From positions 1-34,175 of the IMG/VR virus record IMGVR_UViG_3300046011_009943: a DNA stretch of 34,175 bases, one strand, 5' to 3'. Each line of letters begins with the position of its first letter. Within the stretch, counting starts at the first letter, position 1. The translations under genes were made by a program, and so were the position numbers. Positions 9,401-16,066 of this stretch are shown piece after piece. The stretch comes from a virus. The notes beneath the pieces were generated by a model, which saw nothing but the letters and a program-made list of their open reading frames with translations, did no database searches and was not told where the DNA came from.

Positions 9401-9700
9401 ATAAGATCAAATAATCTTTTGTTTACTTGGGGGATTGGTAGTTATGGGCGCTTGGGTCAAGGAAATACAAATAATCTTTCTAGCCCAGTTCAGGTTGGAA
9501 CAAGCAGTTGGACCTCAGTGAGTGCTGGGCATCAGCATACAGCAGCAATACGTTCTGACGGTGGATTATTTACTTGGGGTTCTGGTAGTAGCGGCCGATT
9601 AGGGCAAGGTGTTACAACAAACCTTTCCAGCCCAGTTCAAGTTGGAGCAAGTAATTGGATACTAGTTGATACAGGAAGAGATTTTACAGTAGCACGTTAA
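6491..9700 (+). CDS. Giant RCC1-repeat beta-propeller protein, putative tail adhesin (paralogue 2)
   Basis: This 1069-residue protein is a tandem paralogue of the preceding gene. Residues 1-78 match the N-terminal domain of paralogue 1 (shared motifs LFEPIGVT, KRADV, VGGTDISNY, FAAAGSV), followed by 20 RCC1 blades. Short linkers lie at about residues 92-103 and 538-550, and doubled-strand linkers at about 437-456 and 836-855. Bracketing these gives propellers of 7, 7 and 6 blades. The C-terminus stops at FTVAR, in the middle of a blade, so the first LYTWG strand after the N-terminal domain probably closes the outermost ring. There is no signal peptide. No clear Shine-Dalgarno precedes the ATG, although a late promoter-like site does. 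It is likely a second adhesin or a partner subunit of paralogue 1; the function is inferred. Confidence 0.87.
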   Translation: MPTTNFKANGVDLDLLFEPIGVTAKRADVRYKVGGTDISNYFYDVSSGGTAFGTTNFKFTSVDIGSMFAAAGSVSYSSFLYTWGNNSDGQLGYDILTQPYSWTTIGGGNGHTVAIRSDGLLFTWGDNDNGQLGQGNTTSSSSPIQVGASSWTSVSAGNSHSTAIRSDGALFTWGSNNFGQLGQGNLTDRSSPVQIGTTESWSVVNAGQYHTAAIRNTGSLYTWGINSTGQLGQGTTTNLSSPVQVGTSSWTSVSAGLFHTAAIRNTGALFIWGRNLSGQLGQGNTSDASSPVQVGTSSWTSVSAGNEHTAAIRNTGALFTWGLGNAGRLGQGNTTNLSSPVQVGTSSWNLVSAGDIHTAAIRSDGALFTWGFNNIGQLGQGDTINTNSPVQVGTSSWTFVNASKRENTFAINSNSLLFAWGRGGSGELGINLASSRSSPVQVGNNILFSNSLPAQVGTSSWTSVSAGNYHTTAIRSDGRLFAWGRNTAGQLGQGDKTNRSSPVQLGTSSWTSVDAGKLHSAAIRSDGALFTWGTGYFGELGLSGTQIYSWTAVAGGTFHMAGIRSDGLLFTWGSNTAGELGQGDTINTNSPVQVGASSWTTVSAGNYHTAAIRSDGALFTWGANPSGQLGQGSTTARSSPVQVGTTESWTTVSAGRSHTAGIRSTGGLYTWGANSIGELGQGSTTALSSPVQVGASNWTTVSAGGYHTAAILSGGGLFAWGRNVWGQLGQGSTTALSSPVQVGASNWTTVNACFEHTLAIRSDGALFSWGNNGSGQLGQGNTTNRSSPVQVGASSWDSIIKGPIARSAAISSDKRLFTFGPNSSGELGINIIASRSSPTLVGNNPINTLSPVQVGTSSWTVVSAGLETTFAIREDSLLFGWGANNNGQLGQGNTTGLSSPVQIGSNSWNSVSAGGAHTAAIRADSLLYTWGRNLSGQLGQGSTTDISSPVQVGTTESWISVSAGYLHTAGIRSNNLLFTWGIGSYGRLGQGNTNNLSSPVQVGTSSWTSVSAGHQHTAAIRSDGGLFTWGSGSSGRLGQGVTTNLSSPVQVGASNWILVDTGRDFTVAR
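6725..9697 (+). repeat. RCC1-coding tandem DNA repeats, 20 units of about 147 bp
   Basis: The units are of the same family as in the preceding gene. Some stretches are shared almost verbatim between the two genes: 9600-9646 matches 5110-5156, and 9541-9607 closely matches 2929-2995. This indicates exchange between paralogues. Confidence 0.88.
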
Positions 9701-9707
9701 CTATAAT

Positions 9708-9715
9708 TATAAATA
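9708..9715 (+). promoter_or_regulatory. T4-type late promoter TATAAATA
   Basis: An exact match to the T4 late promoter octamer lies between the RCC1 gene and the glycan module, 23 bases before the ATG at 9739. In T4 such sites are read by host polymerase carrying gp55, with gp33 and the sliding clamp. It would drive the glycan genes late, together with virion genes. Confidence 0.72.
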
Positions 9716-9738
9716 CTATTTTTATATGGTGAATAATC

Positions 9739-10779
9739 ATGCATTTGATAGATCAACAATTAAATTTAATGATACGTGGAAGATTTGATGAGGCTTGGAA
9801 AATAGCCGAAGAACTTGAAAGAATCGATCCTAATAATCCCAGATCAAAGTTTAATCGAGGATGGTTTTTAATAAACCAAGGAAAATGGCAAGAAGGTTTT
9901 CAGTGCCTTGAATATGGAAGATCACTTAGTGTTTACGGTAGCGGCAAACTAAACACAACTAAGCCCATATGGGATGGATCTTCGTTACAAGGTAAAAGCG
10001 TAATCATAAATTTAGAAGCAGGTTATGGTGACAATATTATGCAAGCCAGGTTTGCCACTGAAGTTATGTTGCGAGGAGGTAAAGCAATACTTTGCTGTGA
10101 TAAAACAATTCATTCCTTGTTCAATAGAATTCCAGGCGTAGAAAAGTGTATTGTTCTTGATGAAGTGTCTTCAACTTATCACGACTTCTGGATACCAGGT
10201 TTTAGTTGTAGTTGGTTATTCGGGCACACTGTAGAAAATTTTCCAAATGAGCCCTACATTTTCGCTCGTCAAGAAAGTGTTGAAATTTGGAAATCAATAT
10301 TAAGCACAAAGAAAATTAAAATTGGAATTCGTTGGAGTGGAAATCCAAAGTTCGAACACCAACAATTCAGAATTTTTCCACCAGAATTATTAATCAATCT
10401 CTATAAAAACAGAGAACATATACAATTCTATTCATTACAAAGAGATAATGATATAAGAGAATTGCCTGAGGAAATTTTTGATTTGCAACACGTTTTAATT
10501 TCATGGGAAGATACTGCGGCTTGTATTGAAAATTTGGACTTGGTCATTTCTTCATGCACAAGCATTGCACATCTTTCAGGTGCAATGGGTAAACCTACGT
10601 GGGTTATCGTACCAATATTACCATATCACCCTTGGGCGTATGGTGACAGACATAGCCCATGGTATTCAGAAGAAACGGTGGTTTTTAGGCAAAAAAAGTT
10701 CAGTGCTTGGAAAGATATTTTCGAACAACTAAGTACAGAACTTAACGATAAATTTCCTGCACCTAAAAAAGAAGCATAA
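9739..10779 (+). CDS. TPR-containing glycosyltransferase, heptosyltransferase (GT9)-like
   Basis: This is a 346-residue soluble protein. Residues 1-60 contain TPR-like helices (ADP-type repeat EAWKIAEELERIDPNNP, then RGWFLINQGKWQEGF). A nucleotide-sugar transferase fold follows, with a LEAGYGDNIMQARF motif near residue 95 and, near residue 270, the conserved SSCTSIAHLSGAMGKPTWV block. That block resembles the donor-binding region of GT9 ADP-heptose transferases and related TPR transferases. It opens the glycan module behind an exact late promoter and is a paralogue of the gene at 12784. Given the HldD and RfaE-like genes downstream, an ADP-heptose donor is plausible but not proven. The acceptor is unknown. 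Confidence 0.78.
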   Translation: MHLIDQQLNLMIRGRFDEAWKIAEELERIDPNNPRSKFNRGWFLINQGKWQEGFQCLEYGRSLSVYGSGKLNTTKPIWDGSSLQGKSVIINLEAGYGDNIMQARFATEVMLRGGKAILCCDKTIHSLFNRIPGVEKCIVLDEVSSTYHDFWIPGFSCSWLFGHTVENFPNEPYIFARQESVEIWKSILSTKKIKIGIRWSGNPKFEHQQFRIFPPELLINLYKNREHIQFYSLQRDNDIRELPEEIFDLQHVLISWEDTAACIENLDLVISSCTSIAHLSGAMGKPTWVIVPILPYHPWAYGDRHSPWYSEETVVFRQKKFSAWKDIFEQLSTELNDKFPAPKKEA

Positions 10780-10782
10780 ATA
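10775..10782 (+). promoter_or_regulatory. Late promoter-like CATAAATA
   Basis: The octamer overlaps the stop of the first glycosyltransferase and lies 28 bases before the sulfotransferase ATG. It has one mismatch to TATAAATA and the same layout as the site at 6440. Confidence 0.5.
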
Positions 10783-10810
10783 TTTTTTTTACATATAATT
10801 GGAGTTAGTT

Positions 10811-11605
10811 ATGAAAACATTGCACTTTATTTCTGGGCTTCCTCGTTCTGGTTCAACCTTAATCACAAATATACTAAAACAAAATCCTCAAATTCACGGT
10901 GAAGCGGTGACTTCATTGTCTTCTATTATTGGTACAGTGAATGCAAGTTGGGATAATTTTGAGACAAATCAAGAATATAATAATCAAAAAGCAAAAGTTG
11001 GTGTGCTTTCTGCCATTCTACAGGGATATTACAATCACATAGACAAACCTATTATCTTTGATAAAGATAGAGGATGGGTTTCATTACTGCCACTAGTTGA
11101 AGCGGTTTTACAAAGGCAGATAAAAATGATTATTTGCGTAAGAAATCCAGCAGAAATACTCTCTAGTTTTGAAAGATTAAGAAAAGAAAATCCTTTATAT
11201 TTTACTCGGGTAGATAAAGCTCTCAGAGAAGGATCAAATATTGCATCAAGAGCTTATTATTATGCAGGCCCAGAAGGTCCATTAGGGCTTTCACATAGAA
11301 ACATTAAAGATGCTATTGTAATGGGATATCAAGATCGATTTTTATTTGTTGATTACAATAGATATTGTAGTACCCCTAAAGCTCAAACAAAAAGAATTTA
11401 TGAATTCTTTGAATTGCCATATTTTGAACATGATTTCAAAAACATTACTCAAGAAGAAAATTACAACGATTTGGCTATTGGATTACCCGAACTACATAAA
11501 GTAAAATCTGAAGTGAATAGAACAACAGTCAATTGTGTTGAATATCTCGGGCTTGAATTGTATGAACAATACAATAGAGAAATTTTTTGGAATCCTTGGA
11601 TTTAA
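10811..11605 (+). CDS. Sulfotransferase family protein
   Basis: A 264-residue protein begins MKTLHFISGLPRSGSTL. The SGLPRSGSTL loop (residues 8-17) is the 5'-phosphosulfate-binding motif of PAPS-dependent sulfotransferases. The VRNPAEILSSFERL segment (around residues 110-124) fits the 3'-phosphate-binding motif, with Arg and Ser contacts. I chose the ATG at 10811 rather than a TTG twelve bases upstream because that TTG overlaps the GGAG Shine-Dalgarno. The product would transfer sulfate from PAPS to a sugar or protein hydroxyl. The APS kinase encoded at 16850 could help supply PAPS. The substrate is unknown, but it is surrounded by sugar-modifying genes, so a glycan acceptor is most likely. 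Confidence 0.82.
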   Translation: MKTLHFISGLPRSGSTLITNILKQNPQIHGEAVTSLSSIIGTVNASWDNFETNQEYNNQKAKVGVLSAILQGYYNHIDKPIIFDKDRGWVSLLPLVEAVLQRQIKMIICVRNPAEILSSFERLRKENPLYFTRVDKALREGSNIASRAYYYAGPEGPLGLSHRNIKDAIVMGYQDRFLFVDYNRYCSTPKAQTKRIYEFFELPYFEHDFKNITQEENYNDLAIGLPELHKVKSEVNRTTVNCVEYLGLELYEQYNREIFWNPWI

Positions 11606-11611
11606 TCTATT

Positions 11612-12193
11612 ATGTCATATGAAATGCGAAAAGCCGTCACTCGGCGGTTAAATGATTCCAGAGTTCTCAGAGAATATTTCGTAGGCAATGGTATAGATAT
11701 AGGTGCAGGAAACGATAGTTTGAATTTTTATAAAGAATTTTTTCCATTAATAAATTCTGTTTTATCATGGGATGTGGATCAAGGTGATGCACAATATCTC
11801 TCAAACATAAAAGATAATACTTTCGATTTTGCTGTTAGCAGTCACTGTTTAGAACATTTATTAGATCCACAAATTGCGCTTCACAACTGGATTAGAGTTG
11901 TTAGAAGAAAAGGTCACCTCGTCATTACCGTACCTGATGAAGATTTATATGAGCAACGTAGGTGGCCTTCTTTCTTTAATAGTGATCATAAGCATTCGTT
12001 TACAATAGCAAAAGATAAATCTTGGTGCCCCAAAAGTGTCAACATTCTGGAACTATTGCAAAAAGAAATTAATTCAATTAAAATAAAAAAAATAGAGTTA
12101 TTAGATACTCTTTTCTTTAAAGAGATTTCACCGACAGATCAAACTCAATTTTGTTCTGAAAGTGCAATAGAAATAGTGATACAAAAATTATGA
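11612..12193 (+). CDS. SAM-dependent methyltransferase (type 11-like)
   Basis: A 193-residue class I methyltransferase. Residues 27-33 (GIDIGAG) form the SAM-binding motif I, an acidic residue follows in LSWDVDQGD, and FDFAVSSHCLEHL is the typical type 11 motif IV region. The N-terminus has a short helical cap. It starts six bases after the sulfotransferase stop and its own stop overlaps the next ATG, so the genes are co-translated. It is only distantly similar to the two methyltransferases at 12190 and 14016, which are closer to each other. Methylation of a sugar in the same pathway is the likely role. Confidence 0.78.
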   Translation: MSYEMRKAVTRRLNDSRVLREYFVGNGIDIGAGNDSLNFYKEFFPLINSVLSWDVDQGDAQYLSNIKDNTFDFAVSSHCLEHLLDPQIALHNWIRVVRRKGHLVITVPDEDLYEQRRWPSFFNSDHKHSFTIAKDKSWCPKSVNILELLQKEINSIKIKKIELLDTLFFKEISPTDQTQFCSESAIEIVIQKL

Positions 12194-12771
12194 AAATAAA
12201 TTTAGGCTGTGGGTACAATAAAAAACCAGGTTTTATCAATGTTGATAAAGATCCAAGATGTCAACCAGATTTACTTTTCGACTGTGAAAAAGAATGGCCC
12301 ATAGAAACTTCAACCGTTGAAGAAATGTACATTTTTCACACCCTTGAACATCTTGGTGAAACCGTGGAAAAATTTATAATACTCATGAAAGAAATGTATA
12401 GAGTGAGCAAAAACGAATGCGTTTGGAAAATTACTGTCCCCCATTATAATTCAGACATTTTTCATATCGATCCCACACACGTTAGGAAAATTTGCCCAAC
12501 GACCATGAGAATGTTTGATCAGAACGACAATATCAGAGACATAAAAGAAGGAGGTCATTACACCAAACTTGGTCTAATGTATAATATTGATATCGAAGTT
12601 GTAAAGGATATATTTTATTTGAGTGAACCCTGGAACACCTATGCATCCTCAAATCAAAAAAGTAGTGAAGAAATAAATTTTGCGGGCAAACATTATAATA
12701 ACATTGGAGGAGACATTTACATTGAGTGTCGGGTTCACAAACCTCAAAGAGGTTTAAATTTCAAATTTTGA
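12190..12771 (+). CDS. SAM-dependent methyltransferase, paralogue of the 14016 gene
   Basis: A 193-residue protein begins MKINLGCGYNKKPGFINVD, the motif I of short methyltransferases found in sugar-modification clusters. IFHTLEHLGE (around residues 49-58) is the motif IV equivalent. The central blocks KEMYRVS, DPTHVRKICPTTMRMFDQ and YIECRVHKP align closely with the gene at 14016, so the two are duplicates within the module. The start overlaps the upstream stop (ATGA). Its substrate is unknown; O-methylation of a glycan intermediate fits the context. Confidence 0.77.
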   Translation: MKINLGCGYNKKPGFINVDKDPRCQPDLLFDCEKEWPIETSTVEEMYIFHTLEHLGETVEKFIILMKEMYRVSKNECVWKITVPHYNSDIFHIDPTHVRKICPTTMRMFDQNDNIRDIKEGGHYTKLGLMYNIDIEVVKDIFYLSEPWNTYASSNQKSSEEINFAGKHYNNIGGDIYIECRVHKPQRGLNFKF

Positions 12772-12783
12772 TGGTGTATATAC

Positions 12784-14019
12784 ATGAGCAATCTCAACAT
12801 AGAATTAATCAAAGTTAGCTCCTTAGAACAAGAGGCGAAATTTCTTTTTGAAAGAAAAAAATACAAAGAATCCGCTCAGTTGTTATCTAGATTTTTGAAA
12901 GAACAAAAAAATCCAGTTATACTAAACAACATTTACATGAATTTGAGAATGTGTTATTTCTTTGCAAATGATGTACCTAATGCATTGAATATTCTAGAAA
13001 AACAAGAAGAGCTGCCAATACAACATGAATGGACCATAAAAAGAGATAAAGCAAATTATCTGCGCTATATGAATCGGCATGACGAAGCATATGAAGTTGT
13101 GAAAACAATCGAAGATGAAAAAACAAGATACTTAGCATGGAGTTGGTTTGAACATAAAAATGGAAATGTCCGTGCCGCTTTCGAACTGATTGAGAAGTCC
13201 AGAAAGAATCATGTTTACTGGTTGTTCAAACTACCAGATTATAAATACACTTTTTGGAATGGTCAGCATGCCGAAAATCTAGTAGTTTTGGCAGAATCTG
13301 GGTTCGGAGACCAAATTATTTTTTCAAGATGGTTACCATTATTAAAAACTCTATGTCAAAATGTGTATTATGATGGCAAAGCACTATCTCCTACCTTTTG
13401 TAGGGTTTTCAACATTAAAGATATAAGCTCTTGGAAAGAAACAAAAAGTATTCACGCAGTTCCCATTATGAGTTTAGCTTATCATCTTTCAGTGGAAAAA
13501 CCTGACCCTATCAAATATCTAAACTGTGAATTAAATATAAAAAAAAGGTACGACGAAGAATTTCCAAAAAAACAACTACGAATAGGGCTTTGCGTCCAAG
13601 GAGACAAAACACATATTGAAACAAATTTGAGAACTTTACCATTAAAGGAAACTGTGGATCATTTAATAAAATTTGGTGAAGTTGTCAATTTAGAAAAAGA
13701 CGTAATTGAAAAGGATTCTAGAGTAAAATATATACCTTTTGAAACTTGGGAAGATACTCTTGCATTATTGGACACCTGTGATATTATAGTAACCTGTGAT
13801 ACAGGTGTATCACATGCGGCCGCAAGCATGGGTAAAACTACGATAGTGTTAATGCATGCCGCTGCATATTTTACATGGAATCATAATGAAGATATGAGCA
13901 AAACTATTTGGTATGAAAATGCTTGGTGTATTCACCAAGATTTACCTTGCGATTGGAAAGGCTCTTTAAATAAATGTGAACAATTAATTTCTGATTTGAT
14001 TGAAAAGGAAAAAATATGA
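12784..14019 (+). CDS. TPR-containing glycosyltransferase (second copy)
   Basis: A 411-residue protein. Residues 1-150 are helical TPR-like repeats. LAESGFGDQIIFSRWLPLL (about residues 172-190) matches the GD-I-F-R block of the gene at 9739, and CDIIVTCDTGVSHAAASMGK (about residues 336-355) matches its donor-binding block. It is therefore a paralogue with a longer repeat region. No Shine-Dalgarno is evident before the ATG, which follows the previous stop by 12 bases. Its stop overlaps the next methyltransferase start, so glycosyltransferase-methyltransferase pairs recur in this module. It presumably adds a second sugar; donor and acceptor are unknown. Confidence 0.76.
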   Translation: MSNLNIELIKVSSLEQEAKFLFERKKYKESAQLLSRFLKEQKNPVILNNIYMNLRMCYFFANDVPNALNILEKQEELPIQHEWTIKRDKANYLRYMNRHDEAYEVVKTIEDEKTRYLAWSWFEHKNGNVRAAFELIEKSRKNHVYWLFKLPDYKYTFWNGQHAENLVVLAESGFGDQIIFSRWLPLLKTLCQNVYYDGKALSPTFCRVFNIKDISSWKETKSIHAVPIMSLAYHLSVEKPDPIKYLNCELNIKKRYDEEFPKKQLRIGLCVQGDKTHIETNLRTLPLKETVDHLIKFGEVVNLEKDVIEKDSRVKYIPFETWEDTLALLDTCDIIVTCDTGVSHAAASMGKTTIVLMHAAAYFTWNHNEDMSKTIWYENAWCIHQDLPCDWKGSLNKCEQLISDLIEKEKI

Positions 14020-14621
14020 TTACTCCCGAACACAAAAAATTAAATATGGGTTGTGGCTTTAAAAAATTATTTGATCATTGGAACGTGGACTTCGAAGCAA
14101 AATGTAATCCCGATCAAGTTCTAGATTTAGAAGAAACACCATGGCCATATGAAGATGATTTTTTTGAAAAGATTACAGCCGACAACATTCTTGAACATCT
14201 TGGGCAATCACCAAGAAAATTTACAAGTATCATCAAAGAAATGTATCGAGTGAGCCGTGATCAAGCAGAATGGTATATTAATGTACCTCATCATAGGTGC
14301 GATTTACACTGGGATGATTACACACATGTTAGAGTGTTGACACCAAAAACTTTTCGAATGTTTGATCAATCTGCCAATATTGATTCGATTAGAAGAGGGT
14401 TAAGTGATAGCACTTTCGGTATTATGCACGATGTTGATTTAGAAGTCTATGATGTTACATATAATTTAGTAGGATATTGGAAAGATTTACTACAAGAAGG
14501 AATGTTAGGAGGTAAACAACTTGATATCAATCTAAACACTATGTCTAATGTTTGCGAATCTGTAAACATTTTCATTCGTGTGCATAAACCAGGAAGATTT
14601 AAAGACTACCTTTCATCATGA
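14016..14621 (+). CDS. SAM-dependent methyltransferase, paralogue of the 12190 gene
   Basis: A 201-residue protein with KLNMGCGFKK as motif I and NILEHLGQ as the downstream acidic/His motif. It shares KEMYRVS, THVRVLTPKTFRMFDQ and a terminal IRVHKPGR with the gene at 12190, so the pair arose by duplication. An AAGGA Shine-Dalgarno precedes the ATG, which overlaps the upstream stop. Its stop overlaps the next ATG (ATGA), so it is part of one tight operon. It probably methylates a different position or a different sugar than its paralogue; that is inference. Confidence 0.77.
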   Translation: MITPEHKKLNMGCGFKKLFDHWNVDFEAKCNPDQVLDLEETPWPYEDDFFEKITADNILEHLGQSPRKFTSIIKEMYRVSRDQAEWYINVPHHRCDLHWDDYTHVRVLTPKTFRMFDQSANIDSIRRGLSDSTFGIMHDVDLEVYDVTYNLVGYWKDLLQEGMLGGKQLDINLNTMSNVCESVNIFIRVHKPGRFKDYLSS

Positions 14622-15028
14622 TTAAAATTTTTGTCAATGGTACTTTTGATGTGCTACATCCTGGGCACATGGCTTTACTTAAAACAGCAAAAAAATTAGG
14701 CACTTATCTAATGGTATCTATCGATTCCGATGAACGAGTTAGAGAAAAAAAAGGAATCGATAGACCCTTTAACGATGAAATAACTCGCCAGTGTATTTTA
14801 GAAAATATTAAATGGGTTGATAAAGTTACCATTTTTAATACTGATGATGAATTAAAAAGCTTGATTAAAGATTATTCTCCAGATATAATGGTAATTGGTT
14901 CCGATTGGAAAGGTAAAAAAATTATTGGTTTTGAATATGCTAAACAATTTGTATTCTTTGATAGAGACCCTCGCTACTCAACGACAAAAATCCTTGAAGA
15001 TTTTATTAATAGGAGACAGTTGTGTTGA
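14618..15028 (+). CDS. rfaE2: RfaE2-like nucleotidyltransferase (HldE C-terminal domain alone)
   Basis: A 136-residue protein with the cytidylyltransferase-like signature VNGTFDVLHPGH (residues 5-16), where HPGH is the HxGH nucleotide-binding motif. SIDSDERVREKKG, DIMVIGSDW and the C-terminal YSTTKILEDF (compare the STT-K/N-I ending in HldE) match the D-glycero-beta-D-manno-heptose 1-phosphate adenylyltransferase half of HldE. In enterobacteria this is fused behind the kinase; here it is a separate gene placed before the kinase. It would join AMP to heptose 1-phosphate. Glycerol-3-phosphate cytidylyltransferase is a relative, but the adjacent RfaE1-like kinase and HldD favour the heptose role. 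Confidence 0.83.
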   Translation: MIKIFVNGTFDVLHPGHMALLKTAKKLGTYLMVSIDSDERVREKKGIDRPFNDEITRQCILENIKWVDKVTIFNTDDELKSLIKDYSPDIMVIGSDWKGKKIIGFEYAKQFVFFDRDPRYSTTKILEDFINRRQLC

Positions 15029-15725
15029 CGAATATCATTATGGCTCATGTGATAAATTAAGCCCAGAAGCCCCTGTTCCAATTTTTAAGTTCAAAAGAAA
15101 AGAACAAAAAAATGGAATGGCAAGTAATGTCAAAAATAATCTTGAAGCTTTGGGTGTGGAGGTCATTTCATATCTCAGCAAAGAATCAAAAAAGATACGT
15201 TACATCGATGAAAAATCAAATCAACACCTGCTTCGTATAGATGAAGACATTGTTTCGGAACCTCTTAAAACTAACATAGATTTACCAAAAGATATTGATG
15301 GTATCGTTATCTCCGATTACGAAAAGGGCTTTGTTTCATATGAGTTGATTGGAGAAATTATACAAAGATATTCACCAAAAATACCCATTTATATCGACAC
15401 CAAAAAAAGAGACCTACAAAAGTTTAAAAATTGTTTTATTAAGATAAATGAATTTGAGTATTCGAATCGTGTATCAGATGGGCAGGATGTCATAGTAACT
15501 TTTGGTTCTTCACACGTACAATATAAAAATAAAAAGTTTTCAGTACCAAAAATTAAAGCGTTTGATGTTTGCGGAGCAGGAGACACATTCCTCTCCGCTT
15601 TTTCTTTTGCGCATCTACTTTCAAAAGACATAGATATTGCAATTGAATTTGCAATCAAGGCCTCGTCAATTACTATTCAACATGTTGGAGTTTACTCTCC
15701 AGATTTAGGAGAAATATTATGCTAA
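14994..15725 (+). CDS. rfaE1: RfaE1-like PfkB-family heptose kinase, shortened
   Basis: KILLIGDSCVDEYHYG and SPEAPVPIFK match the N-terminus of the HldE kinase domain. HLLRIDED corresponds to the substrate region, and FDVCGAGDTF carries the PfkB anion-hole and catalytic Asp. It would phosphorylate heptose 7-phosphate at C1. I place the start at the TTG at 14994, giving MKILLIGDS as in the family; in-frame ATGs at 14895 and 14925 would add unrelated residues inside the upstream gene. The start overlaps that gene by 35 bases in another frame and has no clear Shine-Dalgarno, so coupling or frameshifting is possible. At 243 residues it is short for this kinase (about 310); the missing part lies after GMASNVKNNLEALGVEV, where the usual GxD lid region is absent. 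Activity therefore needs testing. Confidence 0.8.
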   Translation: MKILLIGDSCVDEYHYGSCDKLSPEAPVPIFKFKRKEQKNGMASNVKNNLEALGVEVISYLSKESKKIRYIDEKSNQHLLRIDEDIVSEPLKTNIDLPKDIDGIVISDYEKGFVSYELIGEIIQRYSPKIPIYIDTKKRDLQKFKNCFIKINEFEYSNRVSDGQDVIVTFGSSHVQYKNKKFSVPKIKAFDVCGAGDTFLSAFSFAHLLSKDIDIAIEFAIKASSITIQHVGVYSPDLGEILC

Positions 15726-16066
15726 AAATTGAAAAAGGATGGGGGCGAGAACTCATCTGGGCAGACACAGAAAAATATTGTGGAAAGTTTTTGAAATTTA
15801 ATAAAGGTGGAGCTTTCAGTATGCACTTTCATGCAGAGAAAGATGAAACGTGGTACGTACTTGAAGGTAAATTTGTTTTAAAAACAATTGATACTGAGAA
15901 TGCCGAAATAAGTGAACAAATTTTAAATGTCGGAGATACTTGGCGAAATAAAATTTTGGAACCCCATCAACTGATTTGTGTAGAAGAAGGTACAATTATA
16001 GAAGTAAGTACCAAAGACAATTATCAAGATAACTATAGAATTCTCCCAGGAGATAGTCAGAAATGA
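15719..16066 (+). CDS. Cupin protein, mannose-6-phosphate isomerase type II-like
   Basis: A 115-residue single-domain cupin. GWGRELIWADTEKYCGKFLKF is followed by MHFHAEKDETWYVLEGK (about residues 35-51), the H-x-H-x-E metal-binding cupin motif. LNVGDTWRNKILEPHQL supplies the second motif and its histidine. The pattern is that of the cupin domain in type II phosphomannose isomerases. A TAGGAG Shine-Dalgarno lies inside the end of the kinase gene, which it overlaps by seven bases. It sits between the kinase and the HldD epimerase, so it may isomerise a sugar phosphate in the same route. Whether it replaces the missing GmhA isomerase is speculative. Confidence 0.72.
   Translation: MLKIEKGWGRELIWADTEKYCGKFLKFNKGGAFSMHFHAEKDETWYVLEGKFVLKTIDTENAEISEQILNVGDTWRNKILEPHQLICVEEGTIIEVSTKDNYQDNYRILPGDSQK

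Noticed and set aside
10799-10811. TTG at 10799 as the sulfotransferase start
   Set aside because: It overlaps the GGAG ribosome-binding site of the ATG at 10811, and the family N-terminus fits the ATG.
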